From Hafnia psychrotolerans (lineage in GTDB: Bacteria; Pseudomonadota; Gammaproteobacteria; Enterobacterales; Enterobacteriaceae): DNA of 64,000 bases. Numbering within the stretch: position 1 is the first letter of the stretch; each line of letters opens with the position of its first letter. The position numbers and the translations under genes are program-made. The stretch lies in contig NZ_BMFZ01000003.1 in the NCBI RefSeq assembly GCF_014639435.1, positions 450,119 through 514,118 of the forward strand, written 5' to 3'. This document shows, piece after piece, positions 62,366 to 64,000 of this stretch. The notes below the pieces were generated by a model, which saw only the letters and a list, made by a program, of their open reading frames with translations, did no database searches and was not told the DNA's origin.

Positions 62366-62569
62366 ATGATTTTCCAGAAAGGAAGTATTGTGAAGCATCA
62401 ATCGGGCGAGATAAAGGGTGTCATCAGCAATATCTTTGAACCCCAGTCAGGCGAGGTATCCTATTACATTTCGTGGGGCGATGGCACCATCAGCCTGCAT
62501 CGAGAAAGTGAAATCCGCTGGGCAAGTGTAGACACTCCGCTGGAGATTAAAAATTTCTACGAGAAATAA
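62366..62569 (+). CDS. Hypothetical 67-aa SH3-like protein
   Basis: Small beta-rich protein (MIFQKGSIVKHQSGEIKGVI, YYISWGDGTISLHRESEI) with the look of a KOW/SH3-type barrel. GGGGGAG precedes the ATG. Function unknown. It lies 56 bp upstream of fabV on the same strand. Confidence 0.65.
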   Translation: MIFQKGSIVKHQSGEIKGVISNIFEPQSGEVSYYISWGDGTISLHRESEIRWASVDTPLEIKNFYEK

Positions 62570-62625
62570 GTGCCAATATTAAGTAATATTAGCGTCCTTA
62601 TATAAGCAACCAAGATAAGCCATTC

Positions 62626-63825
62626 ATGATAATCAAACCTAAAATTCGCGGTTTTATCTGTACGACCACTCACCCAGTAGGCTGTGAAGCCAACGTACGT
62701 GAGCAAATTGCCTACGTGAAAGCGCAGGGCAAACTAAAAGACGGGCCAAAACGCGTCCTGGTCATCGGTGCCTCTACGGGTTATGGGCTTGCCTCAAGAA
62801 TTAATGCAGCGTTTGGTGCAGATGCTGCCACCATCGGTGTATTTTTCGAAAAACCCGGTAGTGAAACCAAAACCGGTTCCGCTGGCTGGTACAACGCCGC
62901 CGCTTTCGATAAAGCCGCCAAAGAAGAAGGCCTTTATTCCAAAAGCGTTAACGGCGATGCGTTCTCCAACGAGTGCCGTGACACCGTTATCAACCTGATC
63001 AAACAGGATCTGGGCAAAATTGATCTGGTGGTTTACTCGCTGGCATCGCCGGTCCGTAAAATGCCGGACACCGGAGAAGTCGTACGCTCTGCATTGAAGC
63101 CTATCGGCGAACCGTACCAGTCCACCGCGCTGGATACCAACAAAGACAAACTGGTTTCTGCCGTGGTTGAACCGGCCAATGATCAAGAAATCGCTGACAC
63201 CATCAAAGTGATGGGCGGGCAAGATTGGGAACTGTGGATGGATGCCCTCGCTGATGCGGGTGTGCTGGCCGATAACGCGAAATCTGTCGCCTATTCCTAT
63301 ATAGGTACTGAACTGACCTGGCCGATTTACTGGCACGGTACGCTGGGTAAAGCGAAAGAAGATCTGGATCGTGCTGCACAGGCTATCGACAGCAAACTGA
63401 AAGTTAAAGGCGGTTCAGCTAACGTAGCGGTATTGAAATCTGTGGTCACTCAGGCTTCTGCTGCTATCCCTGTGATGCCGCTTTATATCTCTATCGTGTT
63501 CAAAATCATGAAAGAGCAAGGCATTCACGAAGGATGTATCGAACAAGTTCAGCGCCTGTTTTCAACCAAACTGTATAACGGTCAAACGCCGGAAACCGAC
63601 GACAAAAACCGTCTGCGTCTGGACGACTGGGAATTGCGTGAAAACGTGCAAGAGACTTGTGGCGAAATTTGGGCACAAATCAATGATGACAACATCTATG
63701 AATTGACCGATTACAAAAGCTACAAACAAGAGTTCCTGCGCCTATTCGGCTTCGGCCTGAACGGCGTAGATTACGACGCCGACGTCAGCGCTGAAGTTGA
63801 TTTTGATGTTATCGAATTAGTCTAA
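62626..63825 (+). CDS. fabV: Enoyl-ACP reductase FabV
   Basis: This 399-aa NADH-dependent trans-2-enoyl-ACP/CoA reductase does the last step of fatty-acid elongation. It has [17 protein letters not shown], the cofactor loop VIGASTGYG and the catalytic Tyr-x8-Lys in [21 protein letters not shown]. FabV enzymes resist triclosan, unlike FabI. Present in Yersinia, Serratia, Vibrio and Pseudomonas rather than E. coli, which supports the host inference. Confidence 0.97.
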   Translation: MIIKPKIRGFICTTTHPVGCEANVREQIAYVKAQGKLKDGPKRVLVIGASTGYGLASRINAAFGADAATIGVFFEKPGSETKTGSAGWYNAAAFDKAAKEEGLYSKSVNGDAFSNECRDTVINLIKQDLGKIDLVVYSLASPVRKMPDTGEVVRSALKPIGEPYQSTALDTNKDKLVSAVVEPANDQEIADTIKVMGGQDWELWMDALADAGVLADNAKSVAYSYIGTELTWPIYWHGTLGKAKEDLDRAAQAIDSKLKVKGGSANVAVLKSVVTQASAAIPVMPLYISIVFKIMKEQGIHEGCIEQVQRLFSTKLYNGQTPETDDKNRLRLDDWELRENVQETCGEIWAQINDDNIYELTDYKSYKQEFLRLFGFGLNGVDYDADVSAEVDFDVIELV

Positions 63826-63857
63826 GCATGCATTAGCGACAAATTTGTAAATCTAAA

Positions 63858-63882
63858 AAGCCTGCATAATTGCAGGCTTAAT
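63858..63882 (+). terminator. Terminator after fabV
   Basis: AAGCCTGCA-taat-TGCAGGCTT, a perfect 9-bp stem with tetraloop and TAAT after it. Confidence 0.85.
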
Positions 63883-63949
63883 AAGATGGTCACCCCCACC
63901 CTGTGAGCGGTACGCTGGCAGGGTGTTTTTCTTTCTGAAGGGGATCATC

Positions 63950-64000
63950 ATGCAAAACGTTACGCTCATCGGTATTGATCTCGGCAAGCATTCGTTCCAT
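63950..64000 (+). CDS. IS110-family transposase, 5' end only
   Basis: The first 17 codons (MQNVTLIGIDLGKHSFH) show the start of a DEDD transposase with the first catalytic Asp in IGIDLGKHS. AAGGGG precedes the ATG. The window ends here. The left end of the element must lie between the fabV terminator and 63950; a hairpin ACCCTG/CAGGGT with T5 (about 63897-63930) falls in this leader. Confidence 0.85.
   Translation, partial: MQNVTLIGIDLGKHSFH

Overview
The window looks like chromosome of a member of the Enterobacterales, probably Yersiniaceae/Rahnella-like rather than Escherichia (inference). The first 16 kb keeps the E. coli order dinI-bssS-solA-trhO-lpxL-mdtG-msyB-yceK-opgH-opgG-opgC, read in reverse, with local additions: a RcsA/LuxR-type regulator, an Old Yellow Enzyme reductase and a VOC-fold protein. 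Positions 16-23 kb hold small conserved genes (yccJ, ylaC), deoR, a pphA-type phosphatase, a zinc-ribbon protein and the osmoprotectant transporter proP. A short tRNA cluster follows: one good tRNA-Gly and two badly degenerate tRNA-like sequences.

From about 23.45 to 54.33 kb lies an apparently complete P2-family prophage (about 30.8 kb). It is integrated in the 3' end of the tRNA-Leu(TAA) gene of the glyW-cysT-leuZ operon and bounded by a perfect 95-bp direct repeat. Nearly every P2 structural gene can be named: ogr, D, FI, FII, E/E', T, U, G, H, I, J, W, V, S, R, the lysis genes, X, L, M, N, O, P and Q. A cos-like sequence follows Q. Then come phd-doc, two adenine methylases, the HUH replication initiator gpA, an early operon, a Cox-like protein, repressor C, two cargo genes and the integrase. 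Three TGT-N12-ACA dyads, the Ogr-type late activator site, sit exactly at the three divergent or late operon starts.

The unusual points are as follows. The FI-FII-E-T-U block is inverted relative to the canonical P2 order, so that D/ogr and FI diverge from one Ogr box. A mosaic hairpin repeat occurs at three operon ends, including one end of the inverted block. A membrane-anchored cargo protein next to repressor C shares a short N-R-A-A-x-R-D motif with the repressor C-terminus. A DEDDh exonuclease homologue has lost catalytic residues. The phd-doc promoter carries three 13-bp-spaced operator repeats.

Right of the prophage the ancestral order resumes: tRNA-Leu, tRNA-Cys, tRNA-Gly, pgsA, uvrC, uvrY, yecF. 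These are followed by an AraC-type regulator convergent with a long-form 2-isopropylmalate synthase, an IraP-like protein, fabV, and the first codons of an IS110-family transposase cut by the window end. No rRNA or CRISPR array was seen.
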